Assembly: GCA_024114885.1 (NCBI GenBank)
Contig: CP099428.1
Coordinates: 1,488,001 to 1,552,000 of the forward strand
Direction of reading: 5' to 3'
Length of the DNA: 64,000 bases
Origin: Septoria linicola
Lineage: Eukaryota; Ascomycota; Dothideomycetes; Mycosphaerellales; Mycosphaerellaceae
This document shows, one piece after another, positions 1 through 12,151 of this stretch. Position numbers and translations under genes: made by a program. Position 1 is the first letter of the stretch, and each line of letters begins with the position of its first letter. The notes below the pieces were generated by a model that had not been told where the DNA came from, did not search any database, and saw only the letters and a list, made by a program, of their open reading frames with translations.

Positions 1-465
1 AGAGTCTTAATCCTTAGATATATCTTTTTCCTTTATAGTATACTAATCTCCTAGATAAGTAAGAAATAGAAATCTATAGCTATATCTATAATAGAAGCTA
101 AATATATAGCTATAGGAGTATATATAAAATAGTTATAGTTCCTTAGTACTTTTTTAAGAGAGCTTAGATACCTAGAGTTAGTAGAAGAATATTCTTACTA
201 ACTAAGGATCCTTAGTAACTAGGAAACTATTACTAGAATTAGGCTAATTTAGCTAAAAAGTAATAACTAAGCTACTCTTACTCTAGTTAAGGACTTATAT
301 ATTTATAATAAGTCTAAATATATTAATATCTTATATAATACTATAAGAAAGCTCTAGTAGAATAGACTTATCTCTATAGAATATATAAATATAAAAGAGA
401 TAGTAGTAGATAGTCTTACTAAGCTAAAGAATAGACTATAGTTTTAGAAGTTTATAAGATAGCTC
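1..465 (+). mobile_element. Ty1/copia pol, C-terminal (RNase H) fragment, RIP-mutated
   Basis: On the + strand, reading through stops gives the tail of a copia polyprotein. At about 275-455 there is a match to the conserved RNase H end, with a 'KDLY..NKSKYINI' stretch (normally 'SRTKHIDIRYH') followed by 'VVDSLTKLKN' (normally 'VADGLTKPL'). Stops in the frame are TAG or TAA, as expected from CAG, CAA or TGG after RIP. The window edge cuts off the rest of the element. This stretch has no CpG as well as almost no CpA/TpG, so it looks more heavily or more anciently mutated than the copia relic to its right. The family assignment rests on motif order. Confidence 0.7.
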
Positions 466-1362
466 TACCTTATATAAGAGATATATAAAAGATAACTCTA
501 AGCCTTAGAGTTAAACTAAGAGGAGTCTAAAAGAAAGATTTTAGTTACTTAACTCTTTCTTAGTTAGACTTTATAAAGTCCTAAATACTCTTACTAATAT
601 TAGACCTATTACTAACTATAATATTACTATATAGTACCTAGCTAAACTAGACACCTCCTAAGGCTAAGTACTAGTTAATATTAAAGACCTCCTCTATAGT
701 AGCTATTATCTCCTCTACTAGGGTATAGTTACTCTACTCTCTAGCTTAATATAAGATCTCTATAACTAAGAATAGTATACTCTAAAGGCTATTAGGGAAC
801 TAAGAAGCTATATAGAATATAACTAAGTAGAGGACTAGGCTATAAGGAATCTAGAGAGCTATTAGAATTAGCTATAAGAAAGGATAGAGGTAACTTACTA
901 GATAGTCTATATCCTAAATAATCTACTTCTATATAAGAGAAGAGGAAGATCTTATAGAAGATATTTCTTTTATCTTTTTATAGGAGATAGTAGTATAGAA
1001 AGTTTATTAGATTAATAGTTAGTACTATCTAGTTATTAGTCTAAAAAGTAAGTACTTAATAACTAATTAAGATTAGAACTAGTATTTAAGTACTATAGAT
1101 AATCTATTAAAAGATCTAACTATATAGTATAAGTAGGAGTATTAAGAATATATTCTAGATAGTTAGTCTAGATATAGACCTCTAAGTATAGTTCTAGATA
1201 CCTAAGGTATCTACCTAAGGCTTAGTAAGAGGTATATCTTACTTCTCTTTCTTCTTTTCCTAGATAACTAACTTAATTAACTTTGTATTTAGTTCCTAGT
1301 ATATTACTACTATATTATATATATAAGTTAGTTTAAGATTAATCCCCTATTCTTCTTTACTA
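466..1362. repeat. Unidentified RIP-saturated, CpG-free AT-rich DNA
   Basis: No open frame and no recognisable protein in any frame. I see essentially no CpA or TpG and no CpG; the first CpG is at 1363. It may be the 3' LTR and tail of the copia relic to its left, but I could not define LTR ends. Confidence 0.6.
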
Positions 1363-3660
1363 CGCTATACCCTCCTTAACATTATATAGTATATAATACG
1401 CCCTCTACTTTTAATAAGACGCTTAATAATACGCTATATACTATTATCGCCTCGTAAGTAGCTATATAGTAATATAAGCCTAGACTTGATTATTTAAGAG
1501 CTTACGGCACTATAGCTATTATATACGACTATAATATAGCTTAAGGTAATAAGTTTAAAGCTCGTAGTAAGGTAGATTAATTAGTAGGTTATTATAACTA
1601 CTCTCTCTATCGTATACTTATTAGTAATCGTATTATATATACTAAGGACGTTAAGTTTACTAATACTTTACTCGTTAATAAAGCTATTAACGATATAGAG
1701 GAATTTAGCGACTTCTTCTTTCTAAATATAATTAATTAAGTAAGCGATACTTAACTAGACGACTCTACGCTATAGGTAGATATCTATATTATTCTAGAGG
1801 CTCCTATATATAACGAGGAGCTACTAAATAACGATATTAAAGATATTATTAAAGACGTAATAGTCGCCTCTTAATAACTCGAGGTCTAACTACTAGTACT
1901 ACGCCGCTCTAACTATATAAGACGACTACCCGCGTACGTTCGAGACCTATAGAATAGCTATATTACTAGTATACCGTACGAGGCTATCTACGCGTTTATA
2001 GCCTCTATATAGGCTAGTAATAGTTAAGAAATCAAGATACCGTAGTCCTATAAGGTAGCTATATTATTACTATAGGTAAAGGAGTAGTATACTATAGTAG
2101 TTAAAGAGATAAAGAGCTTAATAGATAATAATATATAGTAAGAAGTAGATAAACTAGTAGGTTATAACGTCCTATAAAGACGCTAGGTATTCGCTATTAA
2201 GTATAACGCTTAAGGTAATATTATACGCTATAAAGTACGCTAGGTTATATATAGTTTTATATAACGTAAAGGTATTAATTATAACGAGACCTACGCGCTA
2301 GTAGTTAAGCTAGTAATAGTCTATATACTATTAATATAGATAGTAATAAAGGGTTTAGATTATTAGTAGTTTAACGTAATTATAGCGTTTCTTAACGTAC
2401 TAATTAATAAGCGTAATATCTATATCTAAATATTATATAGTTTTAAGATACGTAGTAAGGTCTACCTACTTAAGAGAGCGCTCTATAGACTTAAGTAATT
2501 ACCGCTTCTCTAGTACTAAGAACTTAAGAAGTTTATAACTTCTATTAGCTTTATAGTAATTAGTACTAATATATACGTATTCTATAACGACGAGGTTACT
2601 ATCGCTATTTACGTAGATAATATAATCGCTACGAGTATATCCTAGGCGCTTTATACTATAGCGGATTAACTTAGAGACCGCTTTAAGATCTACGAGCTTA
2701 GACTAGTATACTACTATCTTAGAATAAACATTATCTATAGCTCTAATACTATGTTTATTAGCTAGACTACCTATATAGACCGTCTTAGTAAGAAGTACTA
2801 GATTAAGGCTTTCTTACTACTATATATACTATTATAAGCGAGGTATAGACTCTATAAGGCTTTCGAGAGCTACTAAGCTACCGCTTTACTTTAGAAGTAA
2901 TATTAAATAATTATTAGTAAGCTTCTATAGCTAGCTATAATTATAAGACTAGATATTACCTACTATATAGGCTATCTCTCGCGCTATCTTAGAAACTCTA
3001 CGCTAGAATACCTAGAGGTAGCTATACGCGTTATAAAGTACTTAGTCTATAATACCGGCTATAGTATTACGCTTAGCGGCGACGATAATAACGATAAGCT
3101 ATTATACTACGTTAACGTATCTTAGGCCGACGACGTAGATAATAGATAATTAATAGGAGGTTTTATCTTTATACTTAGTAACTTACTAATTCTCTAGAAG
3201 TCTAGTAGATAACTAATCGTTACTTACTCTAGTATAGAAGCCGAATACGTCTAAATAGTACTCGCGACTAAAGAAGCTATTATACTTAGTAATACTATAA
3301 AAGAGCTAGGATATAAGAGAGTATTTCTAATAACTATCTATAAAGATAACTAGCTAGTAATCGATATTACGCTACGTAATAGTAGAGCTACCGAAGCTCG
3401 TACTAAGTATATAGATATTAAGTTCTATTTTATTCGCGAGAAGTTAGTAGACGATACTATTACTATCTAGTAGATTATAATAGAGTATTAGAAGATAGAT
3501 AGATTAACGAAGGCGCTTAACTATAATAAGTACGAGCGCTTTACTTAATAGCTTAGACTAATAGATAGTATTTAAGACTTAGGAGTTAAGGAATTATAAC
3601 GCTTCTAATTAGCCGAAGGGTTTAATACCGGATTAAGCGTTTCTAGTATATATAGTATAG
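1363..3660 (+). mobile_element. Ty1/copia retrotransposon pol (integrase end, RT, RNase H), RIP-mutated
   Basis: A + strand copia polyprotein can be followed through RIP stops. The integrase tail is at about 1497-1700 ('LRAYGT', 'LVGYYNYSLYRI', 'TKDVKF'). Reverse transcriptase follows at about 2030-2900, with 'RYKVR' (normally RYKARLV), 'NETYA' (normally ETYAPV) and a 'YVDN' box (normally YVDD). RNase H is at about 2900-3550, with 'SSIEAEY' (normally SSTEAEY) and 'KEAIIL'. The order IN-RT-RH is diagnostic of copia rather than gypsy. No LTR pair or target duplication was found. The 3' end stops abruptly at 3660/3661, where normal sequence starts. CpG is retained here, unlike 1-1362. Confidence 0.8.
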
Positions 3661-5285
3661 ACAAGGCAGTTTGGCTATCTACTAATCACAGCACGAGTTA
3701 ATCATGATAGTCGACATGGGGGTGACTTGATTAGTATGGATGCCTCAGGCACTTTAGCGTGCCAAGAATGTCGACACGCATTCGCAACTCGAGGTTTCCG
3801 TAGCTAGTTACTTCTTCATTACAACAATCAACTTATCACATCAACTCCAGCCATACCAGATCAGCCCACAATCCAGCATATCCATATCTATCAGCACGAC
3901 TCCTGAAGTCCGACAGGGGTGCCCAAAGGCGTAGTGCAGGAAACCTGTCCTGCGCAATCCTCTCCACAATGGCACCTACCAAAACCATCATACGAGGAAG
4001 CACAATTCTCACTGTTGCATTGAACAAGAATGCAGGAGTCCTCTGCACCATTTGGAGCTGTGTTCTGGCTTGCGCAGTACCCCTGAGATGCTCATCAGTC
4101 GATCATCTCAAACTTCTGGTCATCCACAGTCACTGACCCATGCGCTGTAGTTGTTGAAAGCAATAGCACTGAGATGTGCGTTAGGATCTTTCCATGAGCA
4201 CTGGACAGCGGACAAGTGAGGCCTTACCCACTCTCAAGGCCCGTTTGAGTAAGAAGTTCTGCACAGCTCTGCGGTCCTCCATATGAGGGCTGATCTTGAC
4301 AGGAGACGCCCAGGAGATTCACAAGCACCAGGAGCGCCTTCATCGACGTGTTGTTCATCTTGTGCTGTTCTCGACTGGGTATTGTAGGTCAGCGGACTTC
4401 AAGAAATGCTTTTCTGATCTGAAAAGGTGTAGACAAGACATGTCGACATCTATATACTCCGCGTTCACCACCAGGCCTGGCGGGGATCTTGTTGGTATCC
4501 ACTTCTGGCCAATCTCGGTGCTCTGATCACTCGACTACGAACTCCAACAGTGTCCTAGTCGTACCAGCCGCACCTTGCAAGTCTACGCGTGTTGCTTTTG
4601 CCGAAAATAACACAATTCTCTCCTTCCACAGAGCTCGCCCAGGCATCGCCGTCATAATACGAGAGAGCTTCATCAGCACCGCCTGCAGGAAGTTCTCGTC
4701 CTACTTTCGCAGACCACCAATCCTGTGCTGGAATTTACGTGAGCAGTGATTTGCTGACCGATGTCAATGCGTCCCCCACCCCCGGAGCAGGTGCCTCTCT
4801 TTTAGGGCTGTAGATCTATATATATCCCTGTCAACTTGTGCCCAAAAAGCCAATTCTGGTGCCAAGAGTTTTTGAGATGGGGCACGAATAGCACTCAACA
4901 GAAGTCCGGAGCTCATGACCCGGCAGCGAGGCTTGTCGGATATTGGACTGGTCTGAATGTAATGCTGGCAACAAGGGCTTGCATTGACTTATCCAGCGAC
5001 TTCCCCGTCGAAAGTGGAGCCATATGCCTGATGGTCTGAAAGCAAGCTTTATCTGGACCAATTCTGTTGGTCGCTATGCCTGAGAGCGTTCGAATCCTGC
5101 TAATATGTTGTCAGGGTTTCCGAGGTGTGCGCTGAGTCCTTGCTCCTTCTTGTCATTGGCGGGAGCAAAGCAGCAGTGCCTCCGTGCCCAAATCACTCTT
5201 GCCACTGCCGGTCCATTGTCATTGAGTGCCTGTGTCTCCTCCGCAACAGCAACGAAGCGCATCGAGTAAGTTCGACAATCTCACG
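3661..5285. other. Intergenic, no supported gene
   Basis: Normal, non-RIP composition begins at 3661. Only short ORFs of 60-90 codons occur on both strands, without recognisable domains, plausible splice structure or signal peptides. A TATA-like run lies at about 4815-4824, roughly 460 bp before the next gene. Confidence 0.6.
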
Positions 5286-5979
5286 ATGAAGACTATGATC
5301 GTTATCATTTCTGGTCTTGCCTCACTGCTCAACGCACTCCCGATCCCCTTGTCAAACCCTCACACCACCGATCTTGCAAGCAACAATCATTCCCCATCTG
5401 GAAACCACGTAAAGCGTCAAGGCCAATGGAGCTGGACCTCAGATTGGGCAACGCCAGGCTGGAAAGGCCCATCAACCAACCCTTACGATATCTGCTCTTC
5501 ACCTGAAGGCAAGCAGCTCAACGCCGAATGCTCAGGGGGCGACTACTCTCAAGACGACTCCTCCTACAACGGCTACGTGAGCGAACACAGCGAAGGCTCC
5601 TTCCACTCATACCATATCGGCTCTCCATCCAACGCTGGCTGGAACCCATTCGCTGGCCCAAAGATCGCCCCCGGACGCACGAATACTGGTGGCGGTATCT
5701 CGACAGCCAATCGCGGACAGAGCTTCAACGGTAACACTGGCGCTCGTACCGGGACTACAACCGGCAGCGGTGGTGCAGGTGGAGGAGAAATCACAGTGAA
5801 TGGTCAACCCGCTGGAGGCACTGGAGCCAGAAGCACAAGCAGTGGCGGCGACCGCAAAGGAGGACTAGGCTGTATTGATCTCGTGAGTACTTCGAATATC
5901 GACCAGCGAAATTGCCACCTTGGTGCTGCTTGGTGCTAATTGATTACGGCAGGGCATCGCCTCTTTCGGAGTCTGCTGA
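5286..5979 (+). CDS. Small secreted protein, Kex2-type pro-protein, Gly/Ser-rich (2 exons)
   Basis: Predicted secreted protein of 207 aa. I start at the ATG at 5286, which opens with a hydrophobic signal peptide (about residues 1-20: M-K-T-M-I-V-I-I, ending near L-N-A). A Lys-Arg site near residue 44 fits Kex2 processing. The mature part is rich in Trp, Ser, Asn and Gly, with a low-complexity Gly/Thr/Ser tract in the C-terminal half. A 70-bp intron (5883-5952, GTGAGT..GGCAG) removes a false C-terminus. The second exon encodes 'GIASFGVC' and a stop at 5977-5979, giving four cysteines in all. No enzyme domain is recognised. Location about 1.6 kb from RIP-mutated repeats and small size make it effector-like by context only; it could equally be a structural wall protein. 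Confidence 0.7.
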
Positions 5980-6325
5980 GGATAGTAGCCGGGTTCTGCT
6001 CGGTCAAGGACACGAGAGCTTTTGAGGAAATGTGCTTTGTCGGACTTGTGCTATTGCTATGGTGTAGAGTTGTAGAAGAGCGTCGGCTTGCTATGTTCTT
6101 GGTTGAATGGATTGGAACGAAGATGGTTTGTAGCTAATGTAATCATGTTTTTGCCCATTCTTGACTCCACGAGCACGCGTACGCATTAACTTGGCAGCAG
6201 ATCAAAGCACTTGACTGGCACAGTAGCACTTTGCCTCAGCATTGTGTCATTCCCGACTGATGACATGAAATTCCTTTGGTATTTCCAAGACCACGTACTC
6301 CGATAACTCACTTATGCTATGTACG
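5980..6325. other. Convergent intergenic region
   Basis: This lies between the tails of two convergent genes. It should hold both 3' UTRs. No gene or clear terminator hairpin was seen. Confidence 0.5.
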
Positions 6326-7130
6326 TTATTGAGCTGAACTCGACTCCGCCGCAATGTATTGTACAAAGCCGCTCTTGAGTGCCTCGTCCGTGTGCGGGAA
6401 AAGAGGAATAGTCGTCGTGAAATGAGCAGGCTTCACTGGTGCCGACATGCAAGCTTTGTTCGATGCTCCTCCACGCCGTTCACTTTCGGCGAGGAGCATC
6501 TTTACCGTAACAACACTGCCCCGCGGAGCGCTAGGGTCTTCTGTGCTTGCCAGACCACAAGGCTGACGTTGCATTTGGTTCTTGCGCAGAATTTCGGCGG
6601 TAGGTGGTCTACAGTCGAGGTTGTGAGTGAGAAAGAAGCCAAAGGGCAAGCCCGCATTGCGATTTCTGCACTGACCTTTCGTGTTTCTCTCTACGCGGGC
6701 TGAAATTATACTCGTTGATTTCCAAGAGGGAGCCGTCCAAATCGCCGTCGATGAAGTTTTGAGTGTCAAGCGGCACAGCGTCATTTAAAGTCCAGCCACC
6801 GGCACCTGTTATGCCCACAAACCCATCGCACTGCCAGATCATACCAGTCTTTTGCCACTTATATTTCACGACCGTTTCCTGTCCGATCATTGCAGGCCCT
6901 TCGCATAGACCCTTCTGCCTGACTAACAGCCACGCTGTCGCTTCATGCTTACGCCTGTCGAGAGTAACCTCGCAATCCAATACTTGTGTATCGAAGCGGG
7001 GTTTCTGTTTTGATATGAAGCGCATGGCTTTAATCAACTGCTCTCTTGGGCTGGCGTCACCCGGAGCCGTTTTTTGTGCGGGACCGAATTCATTCCCGAG
7101 ATAAGTGAAGTTTGGAGAAAGATGTCGCAT
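6326..7130 (-). CDS. Hypothetical protein, possibly NTF2/SnoaL-like (2 or more exons)
   Basis: An unrecognised protein of at least 245 aa. Exon 7130..6676 begins at the first ATG (M-R-H-L-S-P-N-F). It splices through a 67-bp intron (6609-6675, GTCAGT..TGTAG, phase 2 on both sides) to exon 6608..6326, ending '..ESSSAQ'. The phase match and the protein-like second exon support the junction. The first ~140 residues alternate charged and hydrophobic stretches with a Trp-rich pattern that reminds me of NTF2/SnoaL-fold proteins. That is a weak impression, not a domain call. The frame stays open upstream to an acceptor-like GTTGCAG ending at 7217, so an extra 5' exon is likely and the N-terminus is uncertain. 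No signal peptide or membrane segment is evident. Confidence 0.5.
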
Positions 7131-9251
7131 GACGAAGGGAGAAGTTGTCCGTTTGTCGTTGCGCAATCTGATCACGCCCAAAGTGAGCCACCTAATCCAC
7201 TCAGTCGTCCTGACTTCTGCAACGAGTACGCTCTTTAGTCAGCGACAAGCAGATCCATAGCATAGTAATGGCTAGTTCGACCGACCGTCATCTAGGCTTC
7301 GGATGCTAGGTCCTTTGTATTCACAAAATGTCCAGCTGTGCGGCATGCACAAGCAATTCGTGCCAATTTTGGTACACTGGCAGTATGCTGGCCCTGATAC
7401 TTCACCAACATCTCGTTCGGATTTGCTGCGTGAGCATTGTGCATCGTTCATCGTGCATCGCTGTGACATTCACCCGAAGAGCTTCCACTGAAGCTGCTGA
7501 ACACAGCAAGCGGGTGACATACCTAGGGTCGTATGCTGACTCAGGTCAACTTGGTGTGCTTTGTCATGAGTCAGGCTGTCATATGATCCTTGGATATCTA
7601 TAAGTGTCCGGGATGAGGTCTCATACTGTGCCCGGACACGTGTAGACGTGCACACTCCGTGGAGATGTCGGTTGGAGTCGAAGACTTCTCCAGAGAACTT
7701 GGTTACAATTCATGCCTGCTGAAGCACACTGCATATAGGCGATCGTCCTTTGCAACACGGACAAGTAGTCTCTTGCGACAGATTTCATCCAAAGCACAAA
7801 GTTCCTCGATATGGAGTCCTGTTGCATCATTAGCGCAAGCTCACGATCTTAAAGAAAGACGAGAACGATAGGCGGACGAGCTCTCCTGCTGTGGTCGATC
7901 GGACGTCTTCCGCCACAATGTCCTGCTCAGTGGCAGAAAGCTTAGGCCTAAGCCTAAGCACGAGCATGAGTACGAGCATGCGTATGCGCATCAGCACGAA
8001 CAACAGCAAACCACATCTTCCGCCCTAACCATCCCGCCCACCAACTCACTCACACGCCACAACCAAGTCACACATGACCACGATCCACACCCCCTCCCAG
8101 CGGCGCGTCGACACATGATCCCCACGCCATTCCCAGATCCCCACCATCCCTGCGCACGCACACACAGGAAACGTGGTCTCGCACCAGCATCTCCCCCCAT
8201 CAAACTCAATTCACGCTGACATCCCAACCCTGTCTTCTCGGCAATTGGCCAGAAGTTTGCTTCACCGCTGATGTATAGCCATGGGAGCCATGCTGTGGTT
8301 CGATAGAGCCAGACAACAGACAGGTGCAGCACGTTTTTCGTTTCGACTGACTGGCAAGGTTCCATGGGTGAGTGGTGCTTGGCTGATGTGGAGGGGATTG
8401 GGAAGTTAAAACGTGGGAGATGCTGCTCTCTTTAGGGAAGGGGGGAAAGGTCGTTTGAGTTGTGTTGTCTTCATAGTGGTCGGCTTCATGGTCGTTGATA
8501 GAGCTTACGCGGTCGTTGCCGTCAGATTCATGCTGGCTATTGCGAGCAATGAGAGAGTGTCATGAGCAGGCCGTGGCCGCTGCAGGTGACAAGTCGGATG
8601 CGAGTCGCCGTAGATATACTTTTGCATTAAGGTGCAAGGCGGCACCGAGAAACCTTCGAAAGCTGTCGTGGACGCAGGTACAGAGTTCCAAGCACAAAAA
8701 CTCAGATGCGTTATCTTGAGAGTGTGATCAGGAGATGTCTTCGTCTGAAGTCGGGACGAAGGGCGGTCGTTGTTGATGTTCGTTGGCTTTGCTGTTTGTT
8801 CCTTTGGGAGCTGTGTGGATACGAGACCGCCACTAGTAGCTCGAACAGTGATTAGTGTCTAGGTTCGCGAGAATAGCCTTATCCTGTGAAGGCCACGAAG
8901 CTTGGAGATGCAGCACTGTCTAAGCAGACGCAATTCGACTAATCCTGCCAAGTCAGACTTCGACCATAAAGCGCTTGTATCAAGATAGGCAATCGCGCGT
9001 TGCTGTAAGTGTAATTCGCCTCATCTTTTTGGCCAGTCTTGAAGGTCGATTAGCAAGTACTTCCTGTTTCCACAATCAACGCGTAAAGCGTGCAGAGTTC
9101 AAAGATCATGTCATATCTTGGGTATCATGTTCATCTATGCATGCAGTCCAATCCTGTCCAATGCCAAACAATTCCTTCCGTGTGTCCGAGTTCTGTCCAA
9201 TGCCTGTAGTCCTGTGTTGTGATCCTCCCAGCCCAATGTATGATATGTCTG
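7131..9251. other. Intergenic, no supported gene
   Basis: About 2.1 kb between the 5' side of the minus-strand unknown gene and the 3' end of chk1. A C-rich, purine-poor stretch at about 8000-8200 creates a long minus-strand ORF of low-complexity residues that I do not accept as coding. A small palindromic cluster (TTAGGCCTAA) lies near 7945. Confidence 0.55.
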
Positions 9252-11135
9252 CTACTGTTGGCCAGCGCCCACGATGCCGTCCTTGCAAAGCACAGCAACC
9301 TGCTTGAACAGTCGCCTCCAGCCAAGAGGATCGCCTTTCAATTTCAAGAATCGCGTCTCCAGCACTTCTACTGCGCCAACACCACTAGCAGTTCCGCCAA
9401 CTCGTATCCTCTCGACCACAACTTGACCTTGAATCGGCATCTTGTTCGCGTCCAGAGTCTTAACCCATATACTCACCACGTCCTCTTTCCCTTCCAATGA
9501 AGCAGCGCTTGGTGGTGCGACAGGGATATTCAGTCGGTGCAGAGCATCCATGATCATGGGAAGTAGTTGACTATATGGCAGGATGGAAATGAATCGTGCC
9601 AGAGAGTGCGAAGGAACAATGTCCTTGAATTGGCGTGCGGCTTGCGTGAGAGTAAGTGGTACTGTAGGTGTAGCCGAGAACTGGCTCATCGAAGGGTCTT
9701 CGGAGAAAAGATCGTGTAGGTCGATGGGCCTGAACTGGCCATTCCGTGCTGCGATTGATGTGTGCGCCGCGACAGCAGCTGTCCGGTCATGGTTCGTTTG
9801 TGGCTGTGACGCAGATACGCCATTGCCAGCTCCCAACCGCGGCGGCGCTTCCCAATCAAAGGCAGATCCATCGCCGATAGGTGTTTCTGGCTGGGTCGAG
9901 GCAAATCGTGCCCAGCTCGGCTCCTGTCTGCTGTCGACGTCCATAGCATCTGCTTGACTGGCCGCTTGCTTCTGCGCCCCTCGCCTCTGACTGCTCTGCA
10001 CTCCAGCCGCAAAGTCGACCTTTAAGGACTCCATCATCTGCGTCGCCAAACTGATAGGATCCTTCGCTCGCCCCTTCGAGTTCAAATGCTGATTACTCCT
10101 CGTGAACCACGGATGCTTCTTGACCGACTCCAGCGTAAAACGCCCTTCCGGCGCAACATTCAACATCCCTCGCACCAAACTCAGCGCCTCCACTGGCACG
10201 CCCTCCCACAACTCGTCTGTAGTCCTGCCCTTTGTCGTCACATACTCGTGATACTCATAACTGTCCTCCATGACCGGACTGTCCCATGGCGTATTCCCCA
10301 CCAGCAGCACAAACAGCACAATCGCACACGACCACACATCGGCGCCCGCAGGATCATATCCCACTTTCCCTTCCTCCTCTCTGCTCTTCCGCTTCTGATT
10401 CACTTTCCCCACCTCAATGATCTCGGGAGCGATATATGGCGGACTACCACACACCATCCCACACGTCTTCCTCTTCCCCGTCTTCAACTCCAAAAACTGC
10501 GTCGCGAGCCCAAAATCCGCCAGCTTCAAATCCCCTTCAGCAGAGAGGAGCATGTTCTCAGGCTTGATATCTCGATGCGCCACGCCTTTGGCATGACACC
10601 ACGCGATGGCGCTGACTAGTTGCGTGAAGTAAAAGTGCGCGACATCCTCGCCGACACCCGAGTCTGCTTCAATTTTGTCAAAGAGATCGCCGCCCTCGGC
10701 GAGTTCGAGAGCGAGCCAGACCCATGCTGCATCCTCGCCATGGCGAATGTAGCGGATGATGTTGTGGTGCGGGGAGACGTGAGCGTGGAGGGAGAGTTCG
10801 ATCTGTAGTTGCCGAGGACGTAGACGGCCGGCGCGGAAGGCGTGGTCTTTGTTGATGAACTTGACGGCGATGACGGGGCCCGAAGCGTGAGGAGGAGCCG
10901 CCTTGCGAATGCTATAGCAGAGATATGATTGTCAGCTCCACGCCATCTGTGGAGATTCTCGGGATCGATTTCCTACGAGGCATATGCGCCAGATCCTATA
11001 GTCTTGGAGACGATGCGGAAAGGAAGATTGGTCGGGAGCGGAACTGCTTGGGACTGTTGATTGAGGTCAGTAAACACAGCGGTAGACTACAAATGCCTCT
11101 TCTACTGCTGTACTCACTCCAGGCGGCCCACCCAT
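9252..11135 (-). CDS. chk1: Checkpoint serine/threonine kinase Chk1 (3 exons)
   Basis: CHK1-family protein kinase, the effector of the DNA-damage and replication checkpoint (family knowledge: nuclear; phosphorylates Cdc25/Wee1-class targets). Exons are 11135-11118, 11053-10977 and 10911-9252, with introns of 64 and 65 bp (GTGAGT..CAACAG; GTAGGA..CTATAG), giving 584 aa. The kinase domain has the Gly loop I-G-S-G-A-Y-A (residues 25-31), Lys49 in 'IAVKF', 'LELAEGGDLFDKI' (100-112), the catalytic loop H144-R-D-I-K-P-E-N151, D164-F-G and A193-P-E195. These segments are strongly CHK1-like. After a Ser/Gln-rich linker, the C-terminal ~130 residues resemble the KA1-like regulatory domain. All key catalytic residues are present, so it should be active. 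The six-codon first exon is the least certain part. Confidence 0.9.
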
Positions 11136-12151
11136 GGCTGCGAGCTACGCACTCGAGACTGACGAAGCTGAAGAGTGAGATGCATGCACGTACTCAACGC
11201 GCCTTCACGCGGTAAACATCGGATCCGATCTCGGTCGTCCAGAGGAACCAATCACCAATTCACTGGCACAACCAGGCAGCAACAACGTCACAATACAACG
11301 ATTGCAACTCAAGTTCTGCATTGATAGGCGAATGATTTGATCTTCGAAGGCGATGATCTACTGTACACACCCATCGTCCATTCGCGACCAGTCTACGGAA
11401 CTTTCTCCGCCATGCCATGCCTCGCCTTCATGTCTTGCACCGCTTCCTTCGCCCCTGCTCAAAGGCAAGAGCTGAGCTCCATGGCCACAGCGCGAAAGAG
11501 GTATTAGGATGGTAGGTTGTGTGTACCATCAACGAGCAGGGCCTCACCCACTCCATCACTCGCTGACCGCCACAAGAAGAAGACTCCGATCGCAATGCTT
11601 ATTCCAAATCAAATATAACGTCCATGTCATGCATCGCTCGTCAGCAATCGTTCACAAACATTGGTATCTCGCTCGGCCCTTCAACGCCCATCGCTCACTC
11701 ATCATATCCAAAAAAGCAAAGAAGACGTGTCGTGTATCGAAGCACATTTCCCAGTAGAGCGGTCGACATTCGGATATGTCTTCGTGCGTGCTGTTACTGC
11801 TCAGCGTCCCACACCTCATCACACGCAGATACTTCAATAGTACAGGTGCATATTGACTTTCGTTCTTCGCTTTCTGCAAAGAGTTTCGCACGAATCTTAG
11901 GAGTTGTCTGAAAGGAGCCGTAAGCTTTGTGCATGCCACGCGATGACTGCATGGTAATCCGGCACTTTAGAAGCACGAGTCAAGCATCACTCATGCAGGC
12001 CCTGGCTCGTGTCGGGCACGAGGATTGGTTCTCCAATGCCAGAGGTGCTGATGACTCGCGGCCTCTGACGGAGTTCCCCATCTTTGGGCGAGCGCGACAA
12101 ATCGTTCGATGACCGGGATGGGGACAGACTTTGGCTGAATGGCTCCAGTGT
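11136..12151. other. Intergenic: chk1 promoter side and RGS gene 3' side
   Basis: About 1 kb between two minus-strand genes. It must hold the chk1 promoter and the 3' UTR of the RGS gene. Only short unconvincing ORFs occur. Confidence 0.5.

Noticed and set aside
4296..5061. Overlapping short ORFs on both strands before the secreted protein gene
   Set aside because: No start context, splice signals or protein-like composition; mutually overlapping and likely non-coding.
5080..5105. TTCGAATC motif resembling a tRNA T-loop
   Set aside because: The flanking bases do not form the T stem, and no acceptor or D/anticodon arms could be drawn around it.
6609..7181. Single-exon model of the unknown gene starting at 7181
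   Set aside because: The codon at 7181 is TTG, not ATG, and the C-terminal part runs through a phase-matched intron into a better coding frame.
7991..8365. Minus-strand 124-codon ORF rich in Gly, Trp and Cys
   Set aside because: Produced by a C-rich tract; composition is unlike a folded protein, and no homology pattern or splice context is visible.
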